From contig CM072513.1 in NCBI GenBank assembly GCA_036898135.1, forward strand, positions 20,762,286-20,826,285: a stretch of 64,000 bases of DNA. Reading direction: 5' to 3'. Below are positions 12,801-24,194 of the stretch, piece by piece (position 1 is the first letter of the stretch; each line of letters starts with the position of its first letter). The notes beneath the pieces are model-generated. The model was not told the DNA's origin, searched no databases, and saw only the letters and a list, made by a program, of their open reading frames with translations. The position numbers and the translations under genes were made by a program. The DNA is from Oncomelania hupensis. Taxonomy: Eukaryota > Mollusca > Gastropoda > Littorinimorpha > Pomatiopsidae.

Positions 12801-15800
12801 CCAGTTTTTTACCTGACATCGACCGAGATGAGGAGGAAAACAAGCTGAGGTGAGGCTCACCACAATAAATGATTAAATAAATAACAGAATGAATTTATTA
12901 ACGATGTAAGATAAGTCTGTATATGGCAACCTTGCGACTGCCATGAAAACATATCTCCTGATGCAATAAAGTCAAAGTCGACAGTTTTTTATTCTAAAAA
13001 AAAAAAAAAAAGAACATCAGTTTACAAAGATGACACAATATTAATAAAAAAAATAATGTAAAAAATGCAAAAATGAAAGTTTGAGGCTTGTGTGTATCAT
13101 TCATTTTAGAACACTTCTTTCTTCAACGCGGCGTTTCATAAACATTGTTTTGATGATGCCAGATAAATCTGTACACAGAGAGCAGCTGCGACAGCAGTGG
13201 GAAGAGCAGCAAGAGAGGATCAAGGCAGAAGAAATCACCATCACCTACAGCTACTGGGACGGCTCGGGTCACAGGCGACAGATCCGACTGAAGAAGGGCA
13301 ACACCATCGCCCAGTTCCTGCACAAGGCTCTGGACTCCCTGCGCAAAGAGTTCAACGATCTGAGACCTATCAATGTGGATCAGCTTATGTAAGTTTTAGC
13401 CTGGAACGTTTGTCAAAGTATTTACAGTTTTGCCAACTGACGTTGAAGTGTTATTACTTTGTCTGGGGTGTTCGGACTTTGCAAGCAAGCAGGTGGGCTT
13501 CTTGGTTGGTGTGAGTTAGATGCTGTATTGGCAATGCCTTGAGCTGCACTTGAGCTGGAAAAGTGTGCTATATAAGAACAATACAATAAAAATAATAAGG
13601 CAAAAATTATAATACTTCATTTCTCATCTTATTGGTGCAGGTATGTGAAAGAGGACTTGATCATCCCTCACCATTATTCGTTTTATGACTTCATCGTGAC
13701 CAAGGCTCGTGGCAAGTCAGGCCCGCTCTTCATGTTTGACGTACACGATGACATTCGGCTGACCAATGACGCCAAGGTAAGACTGCATTGTTATGGAAAT
13801 TGTAAAATGTTCAAAAACAATAATAATGCGGGACGCTATCGCACGCTTTTTCTTCAGTGGAACTCAAAGGTCGGCGATCTGAAGTGGTTGCTATTACAGA
13901 AGGCAGAAAAGAAATCAATTGTTATTTTTTAAATGTAGATTGACTGCATCCAATACCGTTATTGAAGGGAGGGAGGAAGCCGTAATATCAGGACAAACCC
14001 CCCAGTGTCCTCAAATGTCTTGTACCTAAGTGATGTAAGCTCAGCCCATGCGGGGTTTCCAACCTGCGATCTTCTGCATAGAAAATCAGCACCCTATCCT
14101 ATCCTATCCTATCCTATCCTATCCTATAACTCGGAAGTCATTGAAGCACCACAGATGATCGTTTAACCAGCGTACTCCATATTTCTCTATCCTCAGCAAC
14201 CCTCATGGCTTCGCTCAGTGTCAAGTCAGTCCATTCTCGAATGTTGTCCTCCTACCTCTTTTTCTTGCTCTATCTTCTGCCTCCCTGCACCGTGCCTTGT
14301 AGGATGGTCTTTGCGAGGCCCGATGCTCCGCAGACGTGGCCATACCATCAGAGTTTCCGTTTCCTCACCACTGTGAGCAGATCATCGTGTTGTCCAATGG
14401 CTTGTGTGATGGTCTGTCGGGCTTCGTCATTGGCGATGTGCTGGGTATAGGAAATGCCCAGAAGTTTTCTGTAGCAAAAGCCTTCTTCTATCCACTGTGT
14501 TATCAGGTCATCACAATGTATTGTACAAAGGAAATAGACTTCATCCGTAACATTAGAGTTACTTGGAAAGGGTGTGATTGTGGCTCGGGGCTATTTTTTG
14601 TCGCTGACGTCAACAGTTTATGCAGCTCATTAGTATGCGAAGTAAACGTTCGCAAACTTCGTCGAGCACAGTCGGCATGGTTTAGTGAATAGTGAGCATT
14701 TTGCTGGGTTTATTTTGTTTATTATGTCGATTGTATAACATGGAAAAAGGATGCGATTTTTGTGTAAATAGACCTTACTCTACCATTTTAGGTATGAAAA
14801 TGGGGATATGCACTAGCTGTGAGACTTAGCACGCAGTTTGAAGTGAAGTACTGGCTATAGAGGAAAGTGAGCCCACTACGGCCATCGAACTGCATAGGGA
14901 CGCCCCTGGAACACGCATTCGCTGCACTTTCTCCACGAAATTGAAATGGAAATAAAATGAAGTCACTTTGATGCCTTTAATGAGTTGCGAAATGACCCTA
15001 GTGATAATACATAGCACTGATATCCATTGTCAGATCAACAAGGGAACCTGTCTTGCCACCACCGGCTATCTTACTGCTGTATTAGTGTGGTGGTTGTGTC
15101 AGGGCATAGTTTAGGTCAACAGTATAATTAGATGAGGCTGTGGGGTCCTGTTCCCCTTACTCCTCCCCCTGTCTTCCTCTCTTCCCCTCTGTGTTGTTTG
15201 TGGGCACTGCACTGCAACTGTTGTACTTTCACTACTACTTACTTGTTTGACTTGCTTCTTTGTTATTTGTTTGTTACAATGAAGTCTGAGGCCTGTTCAC
15301 TGATTCAGTGGAATAATCCAAGACTTGTGGCAAGTTGCGTTTAGACATAAGATTTGTCTAAAAGTTTACATTGAAAATGTTGTTTCCGGCCTTGCAAAAA
15401 CCAAAAATGATAAGGAATAAAAATAATAACGATCTTTACAGTACTAACACAAGAATGAAAAAATGCTGATTGTTGAAACCATGACTAAAGATAAAACCTT
15501 GCACAACAGGACCAAAGAAAGATGCTGTAACACAGCAAAGGTCCATTCAACCCCAATGCTTGAAGCTTTTGTAACTCCAATTTGTTATCCATGCAACAGT
15601 TCACTGGGTAACAAGGCAGGAGTCGTCGTTATTAAATTGTTCAACTATACTCGTCAAAAGGTACAAAGAGCACCAACAACTGCATACACAAATCGTTTTT
15701 GTTACTTTTATGGTCCTATCAACAGTGTCAAAAAATACAGAAAGTTCCAGAATGGCGCAATCAACACTCGATCAAATTAAAGCACGTCGTCGGAATTACG

Positions 15801-16247
15801 CACTGTCTTAAGTCATAGAATGTTCTACAGACTTCCAAAATGTGATCACCTGTTACTGGATCTATCTGGAATCTTCGGTCAGTGGCGAACAGCCAACGAA
15901 AACGTTGGATCAAAAGTACATAAACCTTATCATTTTTACGCTTTGAGCCTAAACACAATATTCCTAAATATCGTGCGCGTCTCAAGCGTAACATACACAC
16001 ACACACACCAAATGGAAGTTAAACTCTTATTGTTTTTTTTTAATATAAATAACGTTGATACGCTGGGGTTGTTATCCCATAGGTGGAGAAGGACGAGTCC
16101 CATGCAGGCAAGGTATGTCTACGATCGTGGTACGAGCGCAACAAGCACATCTTCCCTGCCAGTCGCTGGGAGCCCTACGACCCTGAGAAGAAATGGGACA
16201 ACTACACCATCTCTGACAAAAATGCTGCCATTATTACTGTCAAATAG
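3812..16247 (+). CDS. FAM50A: FAM50A/XAP5 nuclear protein, complete, 7 exons
   Basis: Exons 3812-4004, 7535-7674, 12314-12461, 12780-12849, 13179-13388, 13641-13776 and 16083-16247 join in phase to a 353-aa protein (the human protein is about 339 aa). Every intron is GT-AG. The N-terminus [14 protein letters not shown] and a Lys/Glu-rich coiled coil (about residues 15-110) are followed by an acidic stretch [11 protein letters not shown], a basic ALKKKRFG patch and the motif [11 protein letters not shown]. The C-terminal XAP5 domain includes [36 protein letters not shown] and [16 protein letters not shown]50A is a nuclear protein associated with the spliceosome. The end differs slightly from vertebrates (a short tail ending in VK). 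No AATAAA occurs between the stop and the large transposon at 16492; the first lies at 16787, inside that element. Confidence 0.97.
4172..4341. mobile_element. Short fold-back/MITE-like element in FAM50A intron 1
   Basis: 4172-4209 and 4306-4341 are inverted repeats of about 36 bp, sharing CACAATCAATCGTGTT, around a 96-bp centre. No target duplication was fixed. It probably arose as a MITE; transcribed, it would form a strong hairpin. Confidence 0.6.
4406..4600 (+). pseudogene. LINE ORF2 C-terminal fragment (CR1/L2-like)
   Basis: An open frame of 64 codons ends at TAA 4598-4600. It contains [26 protein letters not shown] and [10 protein letters not shown], the usual carboxy-terminal tail of CR1/L2/Jockey-type reverse transcriptase ORFs. 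It is truncated upstream by an in-frame TGA and lies in FAM50A intron 1. The family is assigned from motifs only. Confidence 0.75.
4738..4940 (-). repeat. tRNA-derived SINE
   Basis: Read on the minus strand, the head resembles a tRNA: an A-box-like TGGCCGAATGATTAGAGCG and a B box GGTTCGAGCCC. A body with TGTGTCCTTGGGTAAGACAC follows, then a tail rich in AAT. The body recurs at 55150-55280 (plus strand), and its 3' part at about 61130-61210. It is a SINE, not a functional tRNA: the acceptor stem is not closed and the body continues. The conserved central block resembles those shared among metazoan SINE superfamilies. Confidence 0.8.
4982..5236 (+). pseudogene. Second LINE-like ORF C-terminal fragment
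   Basis: An 84-codon open frame ends at TAA 5234-5236. It contains [12 protein letters not shown] and [12 protein letters not shown], which resemble the 'W-N-x-L-P' and 'FK..L' end of non-LTR retrotransposon polyproteins. There is no upstream reverse transcriptase domain. It is a different family from 4406-4600 and also sits in FAM50A intron 1. Confidence 0.5.
5829..6640 (+). pseudogene. Degenerate piggyBac-type transposon remnant
   Basis: A TTAACCCTTAATCACC motif at 5829 resembles a piggyBac end next to a TTAA site. A short coding remnant begins at ATG 6095 ([18 protein letters not shown]). A tail at about 6520-6629 reads [18 protein letters not shown]...FHHY and ends in TGA, matching the Cys-rich C-terminal finger typical of piggyBac transposases. 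The catalytic core is almost entirely deleted and frames are broken. I could not place the right terminus. Confidence 0.55.
7837..10833. mobile_element. Approx. 3-kb TIR element with repeated 14-mer, FAM50A intron 2
   Basis: 22-bp inverted repeats with one mismatch (7837-7858 and 10812-10833; shared core TGATGTCAAAAGGTGC) bound the segment, flanked by TTAATAT and TTAATAA. Inside, GTGACATTTGTGAC occurs exactly at 8003, 8350, 8945, 10039, 10058 and 10244, and in reverse complement at 8187, 8401, 8589 and 10438, plus several near copies (about 8540, 8796, 9701, 9852). No coding frame is evident. It is probably a non-autonomous DNA transposon whose repeats could be protein-binding sites. The superfamily is unknown. 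Confidence 0.6.
11120..11880 (-). repeat. LINE 3'-end fragment with (AGGAT)n tail, split by an insertion
   Basis: 11120-11188 carries the 3' tail (CTATC repeats on the plus strand) and 11767-11880 continues the same LINE 3' region ('cctcagcaaccctcatggct', 'cagtccattcttgaatgttg'). The parts are separated by the retroelement copy at 11189-11766. The same LINE is better preserved at 49920-50560 and 14095-14530. Confidence 0.8.
11189..11766 (+). mobile_element. Non-autonomous retroelement of ~715 bp, copy 1 (5' truncated)
   Basis: A 12-bp target duplication ACCACAGATAAT (11177-11188 and 11767-11778) defines the insertion exactly. The copy lacks the first 100-130 bp of the full-length element (compare 37204-37912), as 5'-truncated reverse transcripts do. 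It contains TATAAATA near its start and ends in an ATGTA-repeat tail, unlike the CAAT tail of other copies. Confidence 0.85.
12081..12216. repeat. Palindromic fold-back element upstream of FAM50A exon 3
   Basis: A perfect 21-bp inverted repeat (12116-12136 and 12157-12177, core CTTCGTCAGGCGGACA) sits inside a longer imperfect one (12081-12103 with 12192-12216). The whole could fold into a hairpin of about 135 nt. It ends about 100 bp before the exon 3 acceptor. Confidence 0.75.
13505..13600 (+). repeat. SINE-like 3' end
   Basis: The sequence 'gagctgcacttgagctgg...gtgctatataagaacaatacaat' resembles 49670-49755 ('gagtagctcttgaactgg...gcgctatttaagaacaattcaat'). Both have the conserved 'GCTATaTAAGAACAAT' tail seen in many metazoan repeats. 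It lies in the intron between FAM50A exons 5 and 6. Confidence 0.5.
14095..14530 (-). repeat. LINE 3'-end fragment with (AGGAT)n tail
   Basis: The minus strand encodes the C-terminal end of a LINE polyprotein, seen more clearly at 49920-50560 ([22 protein letters not shown]-type motifs). It ends in tandem AGGAT units (14096-14125). Frames are damaged. It lies in FAM50A intron 6. Confidence 0.8.
15480..15910 (+). repeat. Diverged dispersed repeat, copy 2 (unknown class)
   Basis: Homologous in inverted orientation to 1-620. A 105-codon open frame ([16 protein letters not shown]...) covers part of it but matches no family I recognise. It ends before FAM50A exon 7. Confidence 0.45.
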
Positions 16248-17159
16248 AAACAGAAACTGTAGTATTTTTTTGTTGTTGTGGGTGGGGGAGGGAAGGGGAG
16301 AGAGCAGTGTGAGTTGGGGGGTTGGGGGAGTAGAAGCTGTGGGAAAAAGGGTTGTTGTCTCATCATCATCATCCTTATAGCCATCTGATTGTGATTGTCA
16401 TTGTTATTGTGAAAACATTTGTCACGTGAAAGTTAAATTATTGGTCAAGAACATGTTTATTGGGGCATGATTTTAATTCTAGACAGACTAATAGTCTGGT
16501 GGATAACCAGTTCTAGAAAATGAGGGGAAAAAAATTTCATAGTGGCAAACTGATTTTAATGTATTATTAATCCCCTAAGACCATCAATCTAAAATCCCGA
16601 ATTTATCCTCTGGAAAGCTGCACAATATGAAGATACAGCCGTTTAAAGATATTACCGTTTGAGAATCCTCCTACTAGCCCAGTGCAGAAAAAGCATGGGT
16701 AAATTTATTTTTCACCAAAGAAAGTTGTTTCTTTCATAGCATATGATGTTTGCAGAAGTGTAATAACCTGTGGGAAGTGAAATTTAAATAAAATACAGTA
16801 GAAACTTCATATTATGACACAAAAATGGTGCAAAGAACATGTTCCGAACTACTTTCTTATAATACACAGCAACAAATACAGATCCAGGTTGTGTAGAGGT
16901 GTTAAAAAATCAGGGTATTAATTGATGTGAAAGAATTATTTGAATGAATGACAAATTCCTAGTCAGCAGTTCAGCTAAATATGTAATGATTCTATAAAGG
17001 TTCAATGATTGGAACTAATAAAAGAACATTACCAAGACAGAGAGAGACATTTGACATTTTATTGCGTAAACAAATGTTCATTGCAATGGGAGATGGTGGG
17101 AATGGGATTATAATAACATTTAAAATTAAAACACAGCAGAACATTGTACAGTTATAAAA

Positions 17160-17187
17160 AGGGGGGGGGGGGGGGGGGGGGGGGGGG
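17160..17187 (+). repeat. Poly-G tract
   Basis: About 27 consecutive G, followed by (GA)n, inside the large transposon between its left end and the gene stop. Such tracts are unstable and prone to assembly length errors. Confidence 0.9.
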
Positions 17188-17447
17188 TTGAGAGAGAGAG
17201 AGAATGGGGGAAACAAACATGTCAAATAAAATTAAAATGAGTTCAATCAATAAACCTGTGTTCACTATAGAATTCAAGCATGTGAGATGTCTGAAGAAAT
17301 AGTAAAGTTTATGCAGTCCAGGTAAATAAGCAGTTCACATGATTCTGTTTCAGTTATTCAAACTAGATTGTTCTCTTTTCATAATGCGTCCCGATACACA
17401 TGTTACAGTACATAACACCCTGAAGAGACATATGTATTGCAGTGACG

Positions 17448-20400
17448 TCACCATTCCTCGTCAGTGTCAGATTCATCGTCACTTGCATCACTGTTGTCAG
17501 AATAGTCACTGCCACTGGAATTCTCACTAACCACATCTTCTTGTCTGTTGCAGCAGTCACCGCAGTTACACATGTCACCACACCTCAGATTTTTTTTTTT
17601 GCAACCACATGTGCCATCTACACATTTCCGTTTCTTGCACTTACACCCAACACTGGAAAGAAGTTTTTCTGGTGCAAGTGCTTGGGTAGTCCACTTGACA
17701 ACAAGCTTTCCATTGCAGACTTCCCAGCCAAACCCTTCTGGAGATGGTGCACTGATGTTGGACTGAAGACACCGTCTGTAAATGGCTGCCTGGTAGTTAG
17801 CTCTCAATGCATGCTGTATTAGGCAGTCTTGCGTTGGAGGCAGCAATCTGTCATTTGCTGTTCCCTGGCAGAAGATGTTGTAGCGGGCACTGTTAATGCA
17901 GCTCTCCTTCTTTCGGCCGAACAGATGGCAGACAAACTTTTCCAAGCTTTCCAATAATTGTTTATCCGGTGTCCAATCTTTACCAAGGCGAGCAAAAGTC
18001 TGTTCAAACTCAGGTTCTTCTTCCATCAGTTTCAGGGCTTTGGATTTGCCCTTTCCATGGAAAGCACTGATGGAATCACAACCTGTATAGACGTGCAGTC
18101 CAACAAGTGCTGTGCAATAGGAAGGAGAGAAATGCATGATCCTGTTAAAGTCCAGAATTCTGTTATATTTCAGAACGATGATCAGCTGGGCATTGATTTC
18201 CCTACACACAGATGCACTGATCACAGCCACGTCAGTGTCTGGACTCATAATGGTGATCACATCATGGGTCATGCTGGCATGCCTGGCATGTAGGAAAAGA
18301 CGCGTGTCAGCTTCCTCATGGTCTGAAGTCAAATCCAGAACAGGCTGCACTGTTACAATGCCATCAGTAAACTGGATCAAGTGGCACATCTTTCCATGTG
18401 TAAAATATAGCTTCACGTGACTGCTGAACTTCTTGCACCAGTCTGCAAACAAGAATTCAATGAAGCTGGTCTTGTTCTCACTACTAGCCAGAAATTTTCT
18501 CCACTGTTTTGGAAGTGGTTGACAGCCTTTCATGATTTTTATGGTTGAAATCCCACCTGCTGCTCTCCGTTGTCTTTCACAACCTTTGATGCTGACAACA
18601 GGGTAGGTGTCTGCAATGAAATCAACGCGGTCAGAATTCATCTGTTGGGCCTTGTGAAATACCTTGTCCAAAATTTTCTGAGACAGCTCCGCAAATGTCT
18701 GACAAGTAGACGTTTTCATTGTTTGGATAAATGCCATGCCATCAATGAGAAAGGCACCTGTTCTAACCCAAAGCATGGTTGCCTCCTCGTCTGCAACATT
18801 AGCCTCCTCAAAGACCTCCATTAGTTTTGCTTTGTTGGTTTTCACCAATGACCCATCATAATGTCCCAGACACGGAGGAACTGGTAGCAGTGGATAAGAA
18901 AGGGTTTCTTTGGCACTGGCACTGTCGGCAGCACCCAGGTGAAGCATTCTAGTAAGGAGAGCTTTGCCTGCTTTCAGAGTAACATTTTCCTGCTTTCCAG
19001 ATGAACACTTGACCATCTTTCCCACGTCTGCGAATGTGGACAGTTTCAAGCACTTGATTGGAGCAAATACACTCTTTTCCTTTTTTTCCAGCCTCTCCTT
19101 TGTGAATAAGTTGTAGGCAGCCTGACCCTTTTTAGGTGCATCCAACAGATCGTCCTGAACCTTCTGTTCAGCAACAACACCAGAGGATATGTTAATGAGC
19201 TCATGATCCAGCAGCTGAAATGGGTTTACCATAGCATGGATGGTGTCCACCACATCAGTGACATGTTGCTGAAAGACAGAAATGGAACGTGGCTTCAAAT
19301 GCTTCGATACGGTCTCAGCTTCTGTTCTGAACTGTTTGCCACGGGCTATTTCTTCACAGTGGCTAGTGATCTCTCCTCTGATATGGCTTGTCAAGATCCA
19401 GCGATAAACAGCACCCTTCTTTCTTGTCTTTCCAATGAGACCACCTTGTGTTTTGGAATGTCTGTTTACAGTCTGCTCTATCACTTGGTCACAGGCAGTC
19501 TGACAAAATCCTATCTGCTGCTGCCGCTTCACACCAAAGTCCCCACATCGAAGTTGCAAATCCACTTCTGGGTGAGTGACTGCAAGGTTTTTCATTTCCG
19601 ACAAGTAGCAGGGAAGATACCTGGCATAGTTTACCCTATCATAAGCAAAGAAAAGTGGAATCATCTGCTCAAGACTCTCCAGGTGCAGCTCCCAGTTGCC
19701 GGTTCTTGTTGCTCGTAGGAACTGCTGAAGCAGGAAGACCAAATGTATGTAGGACAACCAGAACCCAAAAGTTGGATTCTCACGGGCTTGCTCTTTTGTG
19801 TATGCAGTGAAGCTGTTCAGCAGAAACAAGACGTTCTCACCAATTACATGCTCTTGAATCAAGGATGGGTTAGTGCTGAAAAGGCTGATCAACTCTCTGG
19901 CACATTCTTCAGCTTTGTCTCGACTGTCATTAGGAAGAGTATTCAGAAACTCCAACCACATCAACCGGCCAAATGCTTCTGACACCACATTGTGCGCACG
20001 AACAGATCTGAAACAAATGGTACAGCACAATATAAATGGCATGTACACTTCTTGATTCCCACTCCCCTTATAGCTTATAAATACTGTGCAAGTTCAACAA
20101 GACAATTATAACCCTCAAGACTCAAGATATGCACACAGACACTTACAATGAAAGTGATGTTTTTTTTTATCATGTTGGGGACACATGTTATGAAGGCCAT
20201 TTTGAAAAGTTCAAAGGTTTTTTCTTCATATAGGCATATAAAAGACAGATAATAATTGTAAAGTGGCAGCTGTGATGACAGACCATCTCGAAGAGACCAT
20301 CTCAAATCGCAGACCATGTCTCAGGGTATACTATTAAACTCGTAAAAGTAATTGCAACGTCAGACCACTTTTGGGCCACACCAATAATAATAAAGAAAAT

Positions 20401-23400
20401 ATAAGGCCAAGTGGCTGTCTGTCATCACAGGTTCCACTGTGTATTTGGTGTTTTTTCCCTTTATATTTTAAATTTTAATTTAGTTACTGTTTTTTGTTTT
20501 ATTATAATATTACACTTGTTTTGGTTTTGTCTAGTTTTCACAATTTTGTTTACCTATTGTAATGGTGGCCTGTCATGACGCCTTGAATAGAGCCAGGGGC
20601 AACAAGACCGCTTTCCACCATTACATCCTCCAGTCCAGCATCTCGAAATCTCTTCCCCAAAACAGCAAGAAAACACATCACGGTGTGGAATGCTCCTAGA
20701 CGCAGGACAAGGCGCTGCTGCAGAAAGTCATCACTCCATCGGATTTGCTGTGCTTTGGAGTACAGTGCCTGATCCATAACAAGCACAACAGCTGGAAGTT
20801 GCAGTTCATCAGCAATCTCAACACTACGATGCAAAACAGTGTTACAAGTGTCAAGTTCAGTTGCGTTTGCATTGATAATGGGTAGATAACCAACTCTGCT
20901 GAGCTTCAGCGTGTTGAAATCTTTGGTGATAGCTTCATTGAAACCAACCCAGCCTGGTAACGACGTTGGGCCCAACAACTTCATCAGACAATATGCAAGA
21001 TCAAGTGCCAGTGATATGTTTGACTGTACATACTCTTCAGTAGCTGGAATTGGCTTGATGACAGGATTTGCTTCTCTTTTCTTTGTGAAAGGAATAATAT
21101 TTTCTCGTGGAGCAGAACAACTCTTCTTGTAACTCCTCTGCTTGTTCTGTGTGTCACCTTGCGTGGCATCTTCTCTAATCCTTTGAATCAAGATCCCGGT
21201 GGTGCAGTGTGTTGTGCCTCTTCCAGTGACTGTCTCCTCATTAAAATCATTATTGTCCCAAACTATGATGGTTGGCTCCCTTTTCTGGAAACCAGATGGA
21301 ATGCAAAGTCCACTGTCTCTGGCACACTTTTCTGCCAGTGCTGTATCCTGCTCCAACACCGACGAGTATGAGGCACCATGCCCCAGGCCATGCAGAATAT
21401 CAACCAATCGCTTAGATCCAGTAATGTGTCGAGTGGCCACACTTAGCATCAGCTGCTTTGGAGAGACCCGCTTGTTATTAAGTCCCATCAAATCATGAGC
21501 CACGGAATGTACTTTCACCTGGCTGTCACTCTTGTCTGCTTTCAGAGAAACACGAGCAGTCTGAATGTCATCATCAGTCAAATCACATGCCCAAGCCAAG
21601 AAGTTGAACAGCAAATCAGGTACATATTCCTGAAAACTTTCAGTGGAAAAGTCCTCACCTGTAGGAGGCCAACACGTAAGACGCCTTGGAGTAGCGAGCA
21701 CATGTTTCAAAGCTAATGCACCTCTATACAGATCTGACAGGAAGTCGTGGCTGTCAATATAACAAACAGGGGTGTTTACATTTTTTAGATTTTTTCTCAA
21801 TACTTTCATGGGTGACAGTCCATCCTCGCTTTCACTATCCGTGCTTACTGTGAACCCTCCAATAGAGCACTCAGAAAGTGATGTTGAAGCACATGGCCTA
21901 ATAAATGATTCTGCAGTGTTTGGATTGGACGTTGTTGCCATATCTTCCTGCTGGTGGTGCACGTTGCCTGTCACATCTGAGTGGTTGGTCTTGGGATTGT
22001 GTTTAACAAATTCCTTGTAGCAACTTCTGTGATACCTGCACAACACACAAACAAAACACTAAGTTTGTTTTTTAAATTGTATTATAACTTTATAAAAATG
22101 TGTGTGTACTAAATAATTGGGTGCATGTGTGCGTGTAGTTTTGTGCGTGCATGAGAAATGGAATTAATCATGATTTTTTCACAACAAAAGGCATAACTGC
22201 AACAAAATGTACTATTAAGTAGTTTGTGACTGAAAAATCATACGCAACATTTCATTCCCAGAACAAAATGTCTGGTGACGAAATGTAAAATGTCACACTT
22301 CTGAAAAATCTGCACATATATGAGTCCTTGACTAGACGTACCATTTATAGATCTGAATACATGTACATGCAAGTATATAAGGAAGACATTATTTATATTG
22401 TTGTGATTTTTTTATGCATGGAAGACAAACATATAAAAGGGTTTTATATAAATCTAAATGCCATGAATTTTTCTGGAAAACAATCGGGTATTAGAAGACA
22501 GTGTTATTCAAAACGTACAAATTGGGGAATAAATCACATAAGGAATTTGGAAATCACGTACAGAAAATTGCTGGCGGGAGTATGAACACGTAACATCAAT
22601 GACTAAAGCCGGTAAAGGGTATGAAAACGAACATAATTTCAGGATGGAGGCATAAACATGTTAAGGTTTTGAAACTGGAGGCTTTCTCAAAAATACAGTA
22701 ATACCTATAGCCTGCCTAGACACTTGTGCAAACATTACTAATGTATTCAGAATGTGAGAATGATGGTTGTAATTTAAAGCTTACAAATAAATAAATAAAC
22801 AAATAAAACTTTTTTTTTAAACAGTCCTATGGTTGTCACCATACTTTCAGTTATTTTTCTGTTTTTGAAACTGGTAGTATGAAAACCCCTTGCAATTCTA
22901 GACATGCATATAAATTAAAATACCTCTGCCTAAAAACAAATGTGTATAAGAATAACTATATCATAACACTGGTAGATTTGTAACACTGATACAGTGGTAG
23001 ATTTGTTTTATTAGTGTGCCCACATACTTGACTTCTGTCGCCGCAGGGTCCTGATCACGAACATATCGAAGAACATGTTGAGCATTCTGCATGAGAGCTG
23101 CTTTCAGGAGACAATCTGAACTGCTTTGGCACTGAAACAAATGGAACGGATAACTAAAGTAAACTATGTATGTACAGTGACTCCTGCTAGCAAAGAACCC
23201 TCAAAACAACAAACCTCTTTCCAGAAGACACCATCATGGCACCAAGTGTTAACAAACTACATAAATGTTCCCATTAAAGAATGGACACCTTTACGCAAGG
23301 GCTAGTCCCAACATATCACGCACCCACCATTTATTAGTCCTAACCTAACACCTAACAGAACCCTAGGCTAAAACTGACAACAAATTCTTAAAAGAGGCCT

Positions 23401-24194
23401 AAAATAATGTGGGGGTAAATAATAGCCTTATACTGTGGTGATTTTATTTTTAGGGGTGGGTGAAAGGAATGTCAAAGACATTTGGGGAGGGGTAGGGGAG
23501 ACCTTGGTATGGGGTCACAGAAGTGGGGTTGGGGTAGGGGAGACCTAGGTAGGTGGTCACAGAAATGGGGTTGGGGTAGGGGAGACCTAGGTAGGGGGTC
23601 ACAGAAGTGGGGTTGGGGTGGGTAAACCATGAGATGCTGGTTTCCTCTTGGAAAGAAAATTAATATTTTTTGTAATACGCATTGGATTAGCCTAATTGGG
23701 ATACAAATTAAGCCATTACAGAAACTGACAAAACAACAGCAATGAGTACAAGCTGACTTTACTTACCACACTCAACAAATCTCTCTGTCGCTTTCCTTGA
23801 GAACATGTCCATTTTTCCTTCTTTTCGCAAATAACGCACACTTCAGGAAACAAGTTGTAAGTTTTCCTGATGGTAGAAGCAAATGCGCTGGAGGACCGAA
23901 GTTTATTGGGTGCACTCAAACATTCTGATTCACTCTTTATTGCAGCGTCAATTCGCTTCTTAACTGTAAATTTTACATAACAATGTGGTAAAACAGCGGT
24001 TTCTCTACCGCGTCACCTGTCTCCAAACTTTGGATAAAATTCCGGGCGATAAAACATTCTTCTTTGAAAGGAAGGGTACACCATACTTTGGCCTTTTCAG
24101 TGGCTGTTTCCCTAGTTGTTGGCGTGAATGCAAATAGCTCATCGCTTTCCTGAACGTTTCCAAAATGCAGTGCACACGTAATACTATCGTCCAT
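17448..24194 (-). CDS. Putative transposase: Cys/His finger, XPG-like nuclease signature, CXC domain (1506 aa, 5 exons)
   Basis: Minus-strand exons 24194-24017, 23963-23767, 23131-23028, 22035-20554 and 20007-17448 join in phase (1, 0, 2, 2, stop). The start is ATG at 24194 (MDDSITCALHFGN); an in-frame ATG at 24245 is possible. An N-terminal Cys/His finger shows CVIC (102-105), C113, C126, C132 and YHRSCYKEF (161-169, split by a splice junction). Near the C-terminus DHEEADTRLFLH, SPDTDVAVI (about 1242) and YTGCDSISAFHGKGK (about 1295) resemble the acidic active-site and H3TH segments of FEN1/XPG nucleases. A cysteine-rich CKCKKRKC...CGCKKK...CNCGDCC block (about 1442-1473) is a tesmin/TSO1-type CXC DNA-binding domain, followed by an acidic Ser/Asp tail. 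There are no internal stops. It belongs to a family seen in many copies in invertebrate genomes with no assigned function. A minus-strand AATAAA lies at 17063-17058. Confidence 0.8.
23487..23625 (+). repeat. G-rich tandem repeat, unit ~51 bp, ~3 copies
   Basis: The unit contains GGGGTTGGGGTAGGGGAGA then CCTAGGTAGG and GGTCACAGAA. Runs of four G recur often enough to form G-quadruplexes. It lies in the intron between exons 2 and 3 of the transposon gene. Confidence 0.85.

Noticed and set aside
15820..16380. 186-codon plus-strand ORF overlapping FAM50A exon 7
   Set aside because: It is a different frame from the conserved XAP5 reading, which ends at 16247.
19203..19718. 171-codon plus-strand ORF
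   Set aside because: It lies antisense to the long coding exon of the transposon gene and has no recognisable features.
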